A stretch of DNA of 64,000 bases from Opitutia bacterium Tous-C4FEB (GTDB lineage: Bacteria > Verrucomicrobiota > Verrucomicrobiia > Opitutales > Opitutaceae). Positions 26,342 to 35,258 of the stretch are shown here, piece after piece. How positions within the stretch are numbered: the first letter of the stretch is position 1; each line of letters starts with the position of its first letter. Position numbers and translations under genes: made by a program. The notes under the pieces are model-generated. The model was not told where the DNA came from. It saw nothing but the letters and a program-made list of their open reading frames with translations, and did not search any database. The stretch covers positions 124,001 to 188,000 of the forward strand of contig NEVA01000003.1 of assembly GCA_002304445.1 (NCBI GenBank). The letters run 5' to 3'.

Positions 26342-27480
26342 TTTCTCTCGCGGCGCGTTTCGCGCACCGCCTTGTTGTCCTCGCTCCCTCACTGCTTCTC
26401 TCCTTCTCCGTCGCCGCGGCCACCCCCGAGCCCATCAAAATCGGTGCCTACGCCTCACTCACCGGTAAAGAAGCCGCCTGGGGCCAGTCCTACGAAAAGG
26501 GCTCACGCCTCGCCGTCCACGAAATCAACGCGGCCGGCGGCATTCTTGGTCGCCCCGTTCAACTCATCTTTGAGGACAACCAGTCCAAAGCCGGCGAGTC
26601 CGCCACCGTCGCCCGCAAGCTCATCTCCCGCGACGCCGTCGTCGCCCTGCTCGGCGAAGTCTCCTCCGGCCGCTCTCTCGAAGCGGCTCCGGTCTGCCAA
26701 GCCGCCCGCATCCCGATGATTTCCAGCGGCAGCAATCCCCGGGTCACCGAGGTCGGCTCTTACATTTTCCGCGTCAATTACATCGATCCTTTCCAAGGCA
26801 CGGTGATGGCAAAATTCGCCAAAGAAAAACTCGGCGCCAAACGCGTCGCACTGCTCACCGATGTGACCAACGCCTACTCCGTCGGCCTCGCAAAATACTT
26901 CCGCGAAAAGATCGTCGCCGACGGGGGCACCATCGTGCTGGAGCAGAAATACAGCGCCGGCGAACGCGATTTCAAAGCCCAGCTCACCACCATCCGGAGC
27001 GCCGCTCCCGCGGCCCTTTTCGTCCCCGGATACTACACCGAAGTCGGCCTCATCGTCGCCCAAGCGCGCGAGCTCGGTTTCAAGGCCCCGATCCTCGGCG
27101 GCGACGGTTGGGCCGCTCCGCAACTCGTCGAACTCGGCGGCTCCGCCCTTGCCGACACTTACTACTGCGACAACTTTTCCGTCGAAAACGACTCCGCCGA
27201 GGCGCAAGCGTTCATCACCCGCTACCGCTCACGGTATAACGAGGACCCGGACTCGATTTCGCCCCTCGCCTATGACGCGGTCGGGATGTTGCGCGACGCG
27301 ATAACCCGGGCCGGCTCGACCGAGCCCGAAAAAATCCGCGCGGCCCTCGCTACTATTCGGGACCTGCCCGGCGCAAGCGGCTCCATCACCGTGGACGCCC
27401 AACGCAACCCTGCGAAGCCCGCCTACATCGTCGCCTTCCGCGAAGGTCGCTTCCGTTTCCTCGAGACCGTCCGACCATGA
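26308..27480 (+). CDS. LivK-like substrate-binding protein, copy 3
   Basis: From ATG 26308 the product is 390 aa with an unusually basic n-region (MARSAATRQSILSLAARFAHR) before the hydrophobic core VVLAPSLLLSFSVAAA. An alternative TTG at 26257 overlaps the stop of copy 2 and adds 17 residues. The mature domain again has IKIGAYASLTGKEAAWGQSYEKG, ARKLISRDAVVALLGEVSSGRS and AGERDFKAQLTTIRSAAPAALFVPGYY. The first codons derive from a dispersed repeat. It ends 200 bases before livH, with hairpins in between that could regulate expression of the downstream permease genes. Confidence 0.9.
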   Translation: MARSAATRQSILSLAARFAHRLVVLAPSLLLSFSVAAATPEPIKIGAYASLTGKEAAWGQSYEKGSRLAVHEINAAGGILGRPVQLIFEDNQSKAGESATVARKLISRDAVVALLGEVSSGRSLEAAPVCQAARIPMISSGSNPRVTEVGSYIFRVNYIDPFQGTVMAKFAKEKLGAKRVALLTDVTNAYSVGLAKYFREKIVADGGTIVLEQKYSAGERDFKAQLTTIRSAAPAALFVPGYYTEVGLIVAQARELGFKAPILGGDGWAAPQLVELGGSALADTYYCDNFSVENDSAEAQAFITRYRSRYNEDPDSISPLAYDAVGMLRDAITRAGSTEPEKIRAALATIRDLPGASGSITVDAQRNPAKPAYIVAFREGRFRFLETVRP

Positions 27481-27504
27481 ACCCGATGTCGTCTCCGTCT
27501 GTAG

Positions 27505-27548
27505 GTCCGACCGCTGGTCGGGCAAATCGTACCCGGCATCCGACCAGC
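27505..27548 (+). repeat. Pair of mutually exclusive hairpins between livK3 and livH
   Basis: GTCCGACC (27505-27512) can pair with GGTCGGGC (27516-27523) across GCT. Alternatively GCTGGTCGG (27513-27521) pairs with CCGACCAGC (27540-27548). The first resembles the GTAGG-type hairpin repeats in the window. It could be an inert repeat pair or an attenuator-like switch; no T-tract follows directly. Confidence 0.5.
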
Positions 27549-27677
27549 AATCGGGCCCACCGTCGGGCAGCCCGCCGTCGATAAAATCAGTCGCATGACT
27601 GTCGTTCTTCATGATTCGCTCGGGGACTGATTGCTTTCTTTCTCTAGGCCCTCAGCTCTTCGCTCCTCAGTTTTAAC

Positions 27678-28568
27678 GTGTCCGAATTCCTCCAACAACT
27701 TCTCAACGGTCTCTCCCTCGGTGCCATCTATGCGCTTATCGCGCTCGGCTACACGATGGTTTACGGAGTCCTGCGCTTCATCAATTTCGCCCATTCCGAG
27801 GTGTTTATGGTCGGGGCCTTCATCGGCTACTACCTGGGTAAACTGGTCCCCGAAGGCACGCTTTGGGGCGGCCTGCTTGTCCTCGCCGGCGCGATGATCG
27901 GTTGCGCCATCCTCGGTATTTTGGTCGAGCGGATCGTCTACCGCCCGCTTCGCGGCGGCCCCACGATCAACGTCCTCATCACTGCCATCGGCGTTTCCCT
28001 GCTCCTCCAATACACCGGGCAGATCGTTTTTGGCGCCGCCCCCCGCACCTTTCCGCCGATCTTCCCGTCGGCCAACTTCCACCTCGGCACGCTCACCATT
28101 TCGAGCAACCAGTTGTTCGTCATCGGCGTCGCCGTCGCTCTCATGATCGGCCTGCAACTCATCGTGTTCAAAACCAAGATCGGCACGGCCATGCGCGCCG
28201 TCTCGCTCAATCCCAAGGCCGCCCAACTCGTCGGGGTTAACAACAACGTCGTCATCTCCTTCACCTTTGGTCTCGGCTCGGCTCTCGCCGCCGCCGGCGG
28301 CATCCTTTACGCGCTCAATTACCCGTCGATCGATCCGCTCATGGGCGTGATGCCCGGCCTCAAGGCCTTCGTCGCCGCCATCCTCGGCGGCATCGGTAAC
28401 ATCCCCGGCGCCGCCCTCGGCGGCCTCATCCTCGGCACCGTCGAGACCTTCATCGGCGGCAGCCAGTTCTCCACCTATAAAGACGCCATCGCCTTCGCGA
28501 TTCTCATCGTGATTCTCCTCTTCAAGCCCGCCGGCCTCCTCGGAAAATTCACCGCCGAAAAAGTCTGA
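27678..28568 (+). CDS. livH: ABC transporter permease LivH-like
   Basis: The 296-aa membrane permease starts at GTG 27678. It begins FLQQLLNGLSLGAIYALIALGYTMVYGVLRFINFAHSEVFMVGAF, the LivH signature, with about eight TM helices and the cytoplasmic coupling segment AMRAVSLNPKAAQLVGVNNN. The C-terminal AAILGGIGNIPGAALGGLILG is also family-typical. It imports the ligand delivered by the LivK-like proteins together with LivM, LivG and LivF. The pyrimidine-rich CTC-repeat leader precedes the start. Confidence 0.94.
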   Translation: MSEFLQQLLNGLSLGAIYALIALGYTMVYGVLRFINFAHSEVFMVGAFIGYYLGKLVPEGTLWGGLLVLAGAMIGCAILGILVERIVYRPLRGGPTINVLITAIGVSLLLQYTGQIVFGAAPRTFPPIFPSANFHLGTLTISSNQLFVIGVAVALMIGLQLIVFKTKIGTAMRAVSLNPKAAQLVGVNNNVVISFTFGLGSALAAAGGILYALNYPSIDPLMGVMPGLKAFVAAILGGIGNIPGAALGGLILGTVETFIGGSQFSTYKDAIAFAILIVILLFKPAGLLGKFTAEKV

Positions 28569-28636
28569 GCCTCCAGCTGTCCACCTTTCCGAGTCCGAAC
28601 TCTCCGCTCTCAACGCTCCGCGCTCAACTTCTCGAG

Positions 28637-29578
28637 ATGCCCCGTCCCCACCTCTACCTGCTCGTCACGCTCGCGATCGCCTTCGGTCTTTCGCGCATCT
28701 CCGACCGCATCGATCCCTACTACCTCGATGTGCTGATCGGCGTAGGCATCAACGTCATCCTCGCCGTCTCGCTCAACCTCGTAAACGGCTACACCGGCCA
28801 GTTCTCCCTGGGTCACGCCGGCTTCATGTCGGTCGGCGCCTACCTCACCGCCGCCGTCACGGTTTTCCTCGGCCCGCGCCTCCTCGGCGAAGATGGCGGC
28901 ACCGCGTTTTACCAAGGAGCCATCTTCCTCGCCGCGCTGATCGCCGGAGGCTGCGGCGCCGCCCTCGCCGGCCTCGCCGTCGGCATCCCGTCGCTGCGCC
29001 TCAAAGGCGACTACCTCGCCCTCGTCACCCTCGGCTTCGGCGAAATCATCCGCGTCATCTTCCAAAACTTTGAGCCCCTCGGTGGCGCCCTCGGCCTCAA
29101 CGGCATTCCCGCCTACACCACGATTTTCTGGGTCCTCGCCTTCGTCGCCCTCGCCGTCTTCGTCGTCACGAGCCTCGTAAATTCCACCTATGGTCGTGGC
29201 TTCCTCGCAACCCACGACGACGAGATCGCCTCCGAAGCCGTCGGCCTCAACACCACGCGCTACAAGATCGTCGCCTTCGTCATCGGCGCGTTTTTTGCCG
29301 GCACCGCCGGCGGCCTCTACGGCCATTTCAAGATGACGATCACCCCCACCGGTTTCGATTTCACCAAGAGCATCGAAATCGTCGTCATGGTCATCCTCGG
29401 CGGCATGGGCAACACCCTCGGCGTGATCCTCGCGGCGATTTTGCTCACTCTGCTCCCCGAGATTCTCCGCCCCGTTGCCGAATACCGCATGATCATCTAT
29501 TCGCTTATGCTGATCATCCTCATGCTCGCCCGCCCCCAAGGCCTCTTCAACTTCAAGCTCGGCAAAGCCAAGACTTGA
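28637..29578 (+). CDS. livM: ABC transporter permease LivM-like
   Basis: The 313-aa membrane protein has NLVNGYTGQFSLGHAGFMSVGAYLTA, the typical LivM start of TM helices 2-3, and IPSLRLKGDYLALVTLGFGEIIRV plus the coupling helix FLATHDDEIASEAVGLNTTRYKIVAFVIGAFFAGTAGGLYG. It forms the channel with LivH. A toxin-antitoxin pair separates it from livG. The leader contains CTCAAC-type repeats. Confidence 0.94.
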   Translation: MPRPHLYLLVTLAIAFGLSRISDRIDPYYLDVLIGVGINVILAVSLNLVNGYTGQFSLGHAGFMSVGAYLTAAVTVFLGPRLLGEDGGTAFYQGAIFLAALIAGGCGAALAGLAVGIPSLRLKGDYLALVTLGFGEIIRVIFQNFEPLGGALGLNGIPAYTTIFWVLAFVALAVFVVTSLVNSTYGRGFLATHDDEIASEAVGLNTTRYKIVAFVIGAFFAGTAGGLYGHFKMTITPTGFDFTKSIEIVVMVILGGMGNTLGVILAAILLTLLPEILRPVAEYRMIIYSLMLIILMLARPQGLFNFKLGKAKT

Positions 29579-29608
29579 ACCTCCGTCCCGTCCGTCCATT
29601 TTTTCCCT

Positions 29609-29833
29609 ATGACCGCCGCGCTTGAATCCCAGATTTCCCGGCTCTCGCGCCGCGAGAAGATCGCCCTCGCCGACCGCCTGCTCGCCGACACCGAGCTTCA
29701 CGCCAAGCCACCCGGACTTCGGTCCGCCGCCGACCCCGGACTCGAAGACGAACTTCGCCGCCGGCTCGGCGACCGGGCGCCCGGCGCCTGGCTAACCCTT
29801 GACCAGTTTCGTCGTCAGAGCGGCCTGCGCTGA
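29609..29833 (+). CDS. Putative addiction-module antitoxin (PF09720-like)
   Basis: The 74-aa product (LESQISRLSRREKIALADRLL, then PGAWLTLDQFRRQSGLR) matches the small 'addiction module component' family: a leading helical segment L-S-x-x-E-K-x-x-L-A-x-x-L-L, usually partnered by a RelE/ParE-type toxin. The stop and the toxin start share one base (TGATG). It is inserted between livM and livG on the same strand, 30 bases after livM. It is probably co-transcribed with the transport operon unless it has its own promoter. Confidence 0.75.
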   Translation: MTAALESQISRLSRREKIALADRLLADTELHAKPPGLRSAADPGLEDELRRRLGDRAPGAWLTLDQFRRQSGLR

Positions 29834-30150
29834 TGCCGATTTTTCGCGTTCATCACCTCGTCGTTTCCGAGCTGAACGAGGCCCGCACTTGGTATGCCGA
29901 CCGCAGTCCTTGGGCAGCCGTCAGCTTTTCCCGACTCTTCGATCTGGCTCTTGGGCGGGTCGCGTCTCGACCGCGGAGTTGCCCGCCGTGGCGCTCGATC
30001 TTTCGCCGGGCCGGGATTTCGCGCTTTCCCTACCGGCTCCTTTTTCACGTCGATTCACGTCGCACCTCGGTCCTCGCCCTCGTCCATTCCCGTCGAGAGC
30101 CCGTCGGGATTCTCCGCACCCTGAACACCCGGTTCGCCCAAATGCGCTGA
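29833..30150 (+). CDS. RelE/ParE-family toxin
   Basis: The 105-aa product follows the ParE plan: VSELNEARTWYADRSPWAAVSFSRLFDLAL, then RPRSCPPW..., with the C-terminal ISRFPYRLLFHVDSRRTSVLALVHSRREP, which matches the conserved RRFPY...LAVxHxRR strand set. ParE toxins poison DNA gyrase and RelE toxins cleave mRNA; the subgroup cannot be decided. The central segment is shorter and more Arg/Pro-rich than usual, so it could be somewhat decayed. livG begins six bases after its stop. Confidence 0.72.
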   Translation: MPIFRVHHLVVSELNEARTWYADRSPWAAVSFSRLFDLALGRVASRPRSCPPWRSIFRRAGISRFPYRLLFHVDSRRTSVLALVHSRREPVGILRTLNTRFAQMR

Positions 30151-30155
30151 TCGCC

Positions 30156-30947
30156 ATGCCCGCCCCGCTCCTCCAACTCGACAAGACCACCATCCGCTTC
30201 GGCGGCCTCACCGCCGTCAACGCCGTCGACTTCACCGTCAACGACGGCGAACTCTGCGGTCTCATCGGCCCCAACGGCGCGGGCAAGACCACCGTCTTCA
30301 ACCTCATCACCGGCGTCTATCAGCCCACCGACGGCGCGATCACCTTCGCCGGCACGCCCGTCGCCGACCTCCGCGTCAACGACATCGTCGGCCTCGGCAT
30401 CGCCCGCACGTTCCAAAATATCCGGCTCTTCGGCAGTCTCAGCGTCTTCGACAACGTCCGCGTCGCCTGCAACCGCCACCGCGCCACCGGCCCATTTCAG
30501 ACCATGATCCGCGGCGCCGCTTTCCGCGCCGACGAAGCCGCGATCACCCACCGCGCCGAGGAGCTCCTCGATATCTTCAACCTCCGCCGTTTCCGCGACG
30601 CGCCCGCCAAGAGCCTGCCTTACGGCGAACAGCGCCGGCTTGAAATCGTCCGCTGCCTCGCGACCAAACCGAAACTCCTGCTCCTCGACGAACCCGCCGC
30701 CGGCATGAATCCCACGGAGAAAGTGGAACTCGTCCGCCTCATCCAGCAGGTGCAGAAACAATTCAACCTCTCGATCCTCCTCGTGGAGCACTCGATGAAA
30801 GTCGTCATGGGCGTCTGCCAACGCATCGCCGTCCTCGATTACGGCGTAAAGATCGCCGAGGGCACCCCGGCCGAAATCCAACGCGACAAAAAGGTCATCG
30901 AAGCCTATCTCGGCGAAGACCACCAAACCGCGCTCTCCCATCACTGA
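30156..30947 (+). CDS. livG: ABC transporter ATP-binding protein LivG-like
   Basis: 263 aa from ATG 30156. ABC ATPase motifs in order: Walker A GPNGAGKTTVF (about 39-49), the LivG-specific GIARTFQNIRLFGSLSVFDNVRVA, signature LPYGEQRRLEIVRCL, Walker B LLLLDEPAAGMNP, and the LVEHSMKVVMGVCQRIAVLDYG H-loop region. It lies six bases after the toxin gene, so translation may be coupled to it. It pairs with LivF to energise the transporter. Confidence 0.95.
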   Translation: MPAPLLQLDKTTIRFGGLTAVNAVDFTVNDGELCGLIGPNGAGKTTVFNLITGVYQPTDGAITFAGTPVADLRVNDIVGLGIARTFQNIRLFGSLSVFDNVRVACNRHRATGPFQTMIRGAAFRADEAAITHRAEELLDIFNLRRFRDAPAKSLPYGEQRRLEIVRCLATKPKLLLLDEPAAGMNPTEKVELVRLIQQVQKQFNLSILLVEHSMKVVMGVCQRIAVLDYGVKIAEGTPAEIQRDKKVIEAYLGEDHQTALSHH

Positions 30948-30953
30948 TTTTTT

Positions 30954-31026
30954 AACCGCCAATCTTCGCCAATCGGCGCAAATCTGCACCGATCCATTGG
31001 CGAAAATTGACGAACATTCGCGGTTC
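30954..31026. repeat. Intergenic CGCCAAT/ATTCGCGG repeat between livG and livF
   Basis: The 73-bp element begins AACCGCCAAT and ends ATTCGCGGTT (imperfect inverted ends, one mismatch). It contains an internal TTCGCCAAT/ATTGGCGAA inverted repeat at 30965-30973 and 30996-31004. It fills the whole livG-livF gap up to two bases before the livF ATG. Confidence 0.55.
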
Positions 31027-31028
31027 CC

Positions 31029-31736
31029 ATGCTCCAAGTTTCCGACCTCCAAGTTTCCTACGGCGCCATCGCCGCGCTCCGCGGCATCTCCTTCACCATT
31101 ACCGAGGGTGCGATCGTCACGTTGATCGGCGGCAACGGCGCCGGCAAAACCACCACGCTGCGCACCATCTCCGGCCTCCTCCGCGCGAAATCCGGCACCG
31201 TGAACTTTCTCGGGGCGGACATTACGGCCCTCCCGCCCCACCAGATCGTCGCCCGCGGCCTTTGCCATGTGCCCGAGGGCCGCATGGTGTTTTCCAATCT
31301 CACAGTCGACGAAAACCTTTCGATGGGTTCCTACTTGCTATCGGACAAGGCCCTCATCGCCAAGAATCGCGACTACGTCTTCAGCATTTTTCCGCGCATG
31401 AAGGAGCGCCTGAAGCAGACCGCCGGCACGCTCTCCGGCGGCGAACAACAGATGCTCGCCATCGGCCGCGCGCTGATGGGCAACCCGAAATTTCTCATGC
31501 TCGATGAGCCCTCGCTCGGCATCGCGCCCCGGCTGATCAGCACCATCTTCGAAAAGATAGTGGAGATTAACCAAAACCACGGGATCACGATTCTCCTCGT
31601 CGAGCAGAACGCCAACCTCGCCCTGGAGATCAGCCAACAAGCCTACGTGTTGGAAACCGGTTCCATAGTGATGTCCGGCGAGAGCAAAAAACTCCGCGCC
31701 GACCCCCAGCTCAAAGCCACCTACCTGGGCGGGTAA
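31029..31736 (+). CDS. livF: ABC transporter ATP-binding protein LivF-like
   Basis: The 235-aa ABC ATPase has Walker A GGNGAGKTTTLRTISGLL, the LivF-type ARGLCHVPEGRMVFSNLTVDENLSMGSY, signature LSGGEQQMLAIGRALM and Walker B FLMLDEPSLGIAPRLI. It is the last gene of the transporter operon; the restriction island begins after 285 bases. No terminator is obvious after it. Confidence 0.95.
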   Translation: MLQVSDLQVSYGAIAALRGISFTITEGAIVTLIGGNGAGKTTTLRTISGLLRAKSGTVNFLGADITALPPHQIVARGLCHVPEGRMVFSNLTVDENLSMGSYLLSDKALIAKNRDYVFSIFPRMKERLKQTAGTLSGGEQQMLAIGRALMGNPKFLMLDEPSLGIAPRLISTIFEKIVEINQNHGITILLVEQNANLALEISQQAYVLETGSIVMSGESKKLRADPQLKATYLGG

Positions 31737-32021
31737 ACCGCGCCGGCCGCCAGGCAGCCCGGTGCCTCCGCTCCACGCCGTCGTGGATCAATTTTATCGG
31801 TGTCGGGCGAGTGGCCAAAATTCGTTGTAAACAGTCGTTGCGCTCGCGGATTGCCGATCGCAAAAAAGGCTAAATGTATGTCGCCCGGCTCAAGCTCCTT
31901 CGGCCATCACGCGCCACGACGACAAGGTCTCTCGTTTTGGTCTTTGCTCCGCTGGGGTCGCGACGCCCTCGTCGCGTTCCGTATCCGCTGATTCCCTAGG
32001 AGAGAAAAATTTGCAGGCCCC
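31737..32021. other. Intergenic region livF-hsdR
   Basis: No supported gene is seen; a 63-codon frame at 31800-31991 has no family features. It contains a CGCGACG/CGTCGCG hairpin at about 31959-31976. An AGGAGAG stretch lies about 20 bases before the hsdR ATG, too far for a normal ribosome site. This is presumably the boundary and promoter region of the restriction island. Confidence 0.4.
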
Positions 32022-35000
32022 ATGCATCCCCCCGACTTCACTTACAAGCAGCCACCCGATCGCGAGCCGCCCACGCTCAACGAGGCCGGTATCGAGGACC
32101 TGTTTATTGCGAAGCTCCGCGAGCTCAAATACACCGACCGACCCGACATCCACGACCGCGCCGCGCTGGAGAAAAATTTCCGCGAAAAGTTCGAGGCGCT
32201 CAACCGCGTCCGCCTCACCGACGCCGAGTTTGCCCGCCTTCTAGAAGAGATCGTCACGCCCGATGTCTTCACCGCCGCCAAGACCCTCCGCCAGATCAAC
32301 GCCTTCACCCGCGACGATGGCACGCCGCTGAACTACACCTTGGTCAACCTCAAGGATTGGTGCAAAAACATCTACGAGGTCGTCAGCCAGCTCCGTATCA
32401 ACACGGACTACAGCCACCACCGTTACGACATCCTTCTCCTCATCAATGGTGTGCCCTGCGTGCAGATCGAGCTGAAGACGCTCGGCATCCACCCGCGCCG
32501 CGCCATGGAGCAGATCGTCGATTACAAAAACGACCCCGGCAACGGCTACACCAAGACCCTCCTCTGCTTCCTCCAGCTCTTCATCGTCAGCAATCGGCAC
32601 AGCACCTACTACTTCGCCAACAACAACGCCCGCCACTTCTCCTTTAATCAGGACGAGCGTTTCCTGCCCATCTACCAGTTCGCCGACGAGGCCAACAAGA
32701 AGATCACCCACCTCGACGACTTCGCCGCCACCTTCCTGGTGAAATGCACCCTCGGCCACACCATCAGCCGCTACATGGTGCTCATCCAGAGCGAGCAAAA
32801 GCTGCTCATGATGCGCCCGTATCAGGTCTATGCGGTGAAACACCTCGTCACCTGCATCCAGCAAGACAGCGGCAACGGCTTCATCTGGCACACCACCGGC
32901 AGCGGCAAGACCCTCACCTCCTTCAAGGCCGCCACCCTCCTCAAGGACAACCCCGACCTCGCCAAGTGCCTCTTCGTCGTGGATCGCAAGGACCTCGACC
33001 GCCAGACGCGCGAGGAGTTCAACCGCTTCCAAGAGGGCTGCGTCGAAGAAAACACCAACACCGCCGCCCTCGTGGGTCGCCTGCTCTCCGAGGACTACGC
33101 CGACAAGGTCATCGTCACCACCATCCAGAAGCTCGGGCTCGCGCTCGACGAGTCCAGCAAGCGCAACCAGCAGCGCAAAAAGAACGACCAGCCCACCTAC
33201 AAGGAGATGCTCGCCCCGCTACGCGACCAGCGCATCGCCTTCATCTTCGACGAGTGCCACCGCTCCCAGTTCGGCGAGAACCACCGGGCCATCAAAGAAT
33301 TCTTCCCCCGCGCCCAGCTCTTCGGCTTCACCGGCACCCCCATCTTCGACGAAAACGCCGCCCAGCAGAAGATCGAGGACACCCAGGCCTCGATGAAGAC
33401 CACGGAAGACCTCTTCCAAAAACGTCTTCACGCCTACACCATCACCCACGCCATCGAGGATGGGAACGTCCTCCGCTTCCACGTCGATTACTTCAAACCC
33501 GCCGGCAACGCCCTCCCGAAGCCCGGCGAGGCCCTCGCCAAGCGCGCCGTCATCGAGGCCATTCTCCAAAAACACGACACCGCCACCGGCGGACGCCGCT
33601 TCAACGCCGTCCTCGCCACCTCCTCCATCAACGACGCCATCGAATACCATGCGTTGTTTGCCACCCTGCAGGCCGAGAAACAGCAGGCCGATCCCGACTA
33701 CAAACCGCTCGCCATCGCCTGCGTCTTCTCCCCGCCCGCCGAGGGCGACCCCGATGTGAAGCAGATCCAGGAAGACTTGCCGCAGGAGCAGGCCGACAAC
33801 GAGGTCGAGCCCGACCAGAAAAAGGACGCCCTCAAGGCCATCCTCACCGACTACAACACCCGCTACGGCACCAATCACCGCATCTCCGAGTTCGATCTCT
33901 ACTATCAGGACGTCCAGAAGCGCATCAAAGACCAGCAGTGGCCCAACTCCGACTACCCCGCCGCGCAGAAAATCGACATCACCATCGTCGTGGACATGCT
34001 GCTCACCGGCTTTGATTCCAAATACCTGAACACGCTCTACGTGGACAAGAACCTCAAGCACCACGGCTTGATCCAGGCCTTCTCCCGCACCAACCGCGTG
34101 CTCAACGCCACCAAGCCCTACGGCAACATCCTCGACTTCCGCCAGCAGCAGGACGCCGTCGATGCCGCCATCGCCCTCTTCTCCGGCGAAAAGACCGGCC
34201 AGCAAGCCCGCGAAATCTGGCTCGTGGACAAGGCCCCCGTGGTCATCGAAAAACTCGCCGCCGCCGTGCAGAAGCTCGACGCCTTCATGCAGTCCCAGGG
34301 CCTCGACTGCGCGCCCTCCTCCGTCGCCAACCTCAAGGGCGATGCCGCCAAGACGGTCTTCATCGAGCGTTTTAAGGAAGTCCAGCGGCTCAAAACCCAG
34401 CTCGATCAATACACCGACCTCACCGAGGAAAACAAAGCCGCCATCGAGCAGGTGCTGCCGGACGACAGCCTGCGCGGTTTTAAAGGCCAGTATCTGGAAA
34501 CCGCCAAGAAACTCAAAGAGCAGCAGGGCAAAAGCACGGGCAAAGACGATGCCGACGATCCCGTGGCTCAGATCGACTTCGAGTTCGTGCTCTTCGCCTC
34601 CGCCGTCATCGACTACGACTACATCATGGGCCTCATCGCCAAGTTTGCCGGTCAGCCGACTGGCAAAGTTAAGATGACCCGCGACGAACTCGTCGCCCTG
34701 ATACGCGGTCATTCCAACCTCATGGACCAAAGCGATGATATCGTCGCTTACATCGACTCGCTCAAAGAGGTCAAAGGCCTGAGCGAGACCGCCATTCGCG
34801 ACGGCTACACCCGTTTCAAGGCTGAGAAAGACGCCGCAGAACTCACCGCCCTCGCGCAAAAACACCACCTCGCCCCCACCGCACTGCAAACCTTCGTGGA
34901 CGGCATCCTCGCCCGCATGATCTTCGACGGCGAGCACCTCAGCGATCTCCTCGCCCCGCTCGATCTCGGCTGGAAAGCCCGCACCCAGGCCGAACTCGCC

Positions 35001-35081
35001 CTCATGGCCGATTTGCTCCCCCTCCTCACCAAACGTGCCGGTGGCCGCGACATCTCCGGCCTCAGCGCCTACGAATCATGA
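32022..35081 (+). CDS. hsdR: Type I restriction enzyme R subunit (HsdR)
   Basis: The 1019-aa subunit contains, in order, the N-terminal nuclease (HHRYDILLLINGVPCVQIELKTLG, the D...E-x-K triad near residues 130-150) and the helicase motor: Walker A HTTGSGKTLTSF near 290, IAFIFDECHRSQFGENHRAI with DECH near 410, FGFTGTPIF, and C-terminal VDMLLTGFDSKYLNTLYVDK and LIQAFSRTNRV. HsdR translocates and cleaves unmodified DNA in complex with HsdM and HsdS. It is cytoplasmic and opens the island. Unusually, hsdM and hsdS are not contiguous with it. Five perfect or near-perfect palindromes follow its stop. Confidence 0.96.
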   Translation: MHPPDFTYKQPPDREPPTLNEAGIEDLFIAKLRELKYTDRPDIHDRAALEKNFREKFEALNRVRLTDAEFARLLEEIVTPDVFTAAKTLRQINAFTRDDGTPLNYTLVNLKDWCKNIYEVVSQLRINTDYSHHRYDILLLINGVPCVQIELKTLGIHPRRAMEQIVDYKNDPGNGYTKTLLCFLQLFIVSNRHSTYYFANNNARHFSFNQDERFLPIYQFADEANKKITHLDDFAATFLVKCTLGHTISRYMVLIQSEQKLLMMRPYQVYAVKHLVTCIQQDSGNGFIWHTTGSGKTLTSFKAATLLKDNPDLAKCLFVVDRKDLDRQTREEFNRFQEGCVEENTNTAALVGRLLSEDYADKVIVTTIQKLGLALDESSKRNQQRKKNDQPTYKEMLAPLRDQRIAFIFDECHRSQFGENHRAIKEFFPRAQLFGFTGTPIFDENAAQQKIEDTQASMKTTEDLFQKRLHAYTITHAIEDGNVLRFHVDYFKPAGNALPKPGEALAKRAVIEAILQKHDTATGGRRFNAVLATSSINDAIEYHALFATLQAEKQQADPDYKPLAIACVFSPPAEGDPDVKQIQEDLPQEQADNEVEPDQKKDALKAILTDYNTRYGTNHRISEFDLYYQDVQKRIKDQQWPNSDYPAAQKIDITIVVDMLLTGFDSKYLNTLYVDKNLKHHGLIQAFSRTNRVLNATKPYGNILDFRQQQDAVDAAIALFSGEKTGQQAREIWLVDKAPVVIEKLAAAVQKLDAFMQSQGLDCAPSSVANLKGDAAKTVFIERFKEVQRLKTQLDQYTDLTEENKAAIEQVLPDDSLRGFKGQYLETAKKLKEQQGKSTGKDDADDPVAQIDFEFVLFASAVIDYDYIMGLIAKFAGQPTGKVKMTRDELVALIRGHSNLMDQSDDIVAYIDSLKEVKGLSETAIRDGYTRFKAEKDAAELTALAQKHHLAPTALQTFVDGILARMIFDGEHLSDLLAPLDLGWKARTQAELALMADLLPLLTKRAGGRDISGLSAYES

Positions 35082-35110
35082 GAGCCACGATTCCGTCCAG
35101 CGCGGATTCC

Positions 35111-35140
35111 GATCATTTTGTTGAGGCCAACAAAATGATC
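35111..35140. repeat. Palindrome P1 after hsdR
   Basis: Arms GATCATTTTGTTG and CAACAAAATGATC with loop AGGC. The central 28 bp has the outer form AYCATTTT...AAAATGRT shared with P2, P4 and P7. Read on the plus strand in one frame it spells DHFVEANKMI. Confidence 0.8.
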
Positions 35141-35154
35141 GAAATCGCCGCTGA

Positions 35155-35182
35155 ACCATTTTCCCGACGCCACGAAAATGGT
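35155..35182. repeat. Palindrome P2 after hsdR
   Basis: 28 bp, ACCATTTTC and GAAAATGGT with a mostly complementary ten-base centre. It resembles P7 closely. Its reading frame spells NHFPDATKMV. Confidence 0.7.
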
Positions 35183-35196
35183 CATTTTAACGATCC

Positions 35197-35222
35197 TAAT
35201 TCCGTCGAATTCGACGGGATTA
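35197..35222. repeat. Palindrome P3 after hsdR
   Basis: 26 bp, TAATTCCGTCGAA and TTCGACGGGATTA with no loop and one T-G mismatch. Unlike P1/P2/P4 it has no CATTTT arms but shares size and position. Confidence 0.7.
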
Positions 35223-35258
35223 AAATCACGCCCGCCCTCGCCACCTCGCGCCCCTCCG

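Noticed and set aside
31800-31991. 63-codon frame between livF and hsdR
   Set aside because: No domain, signal or conserved feature; the DNA includes a hairpin and no ribosome site.
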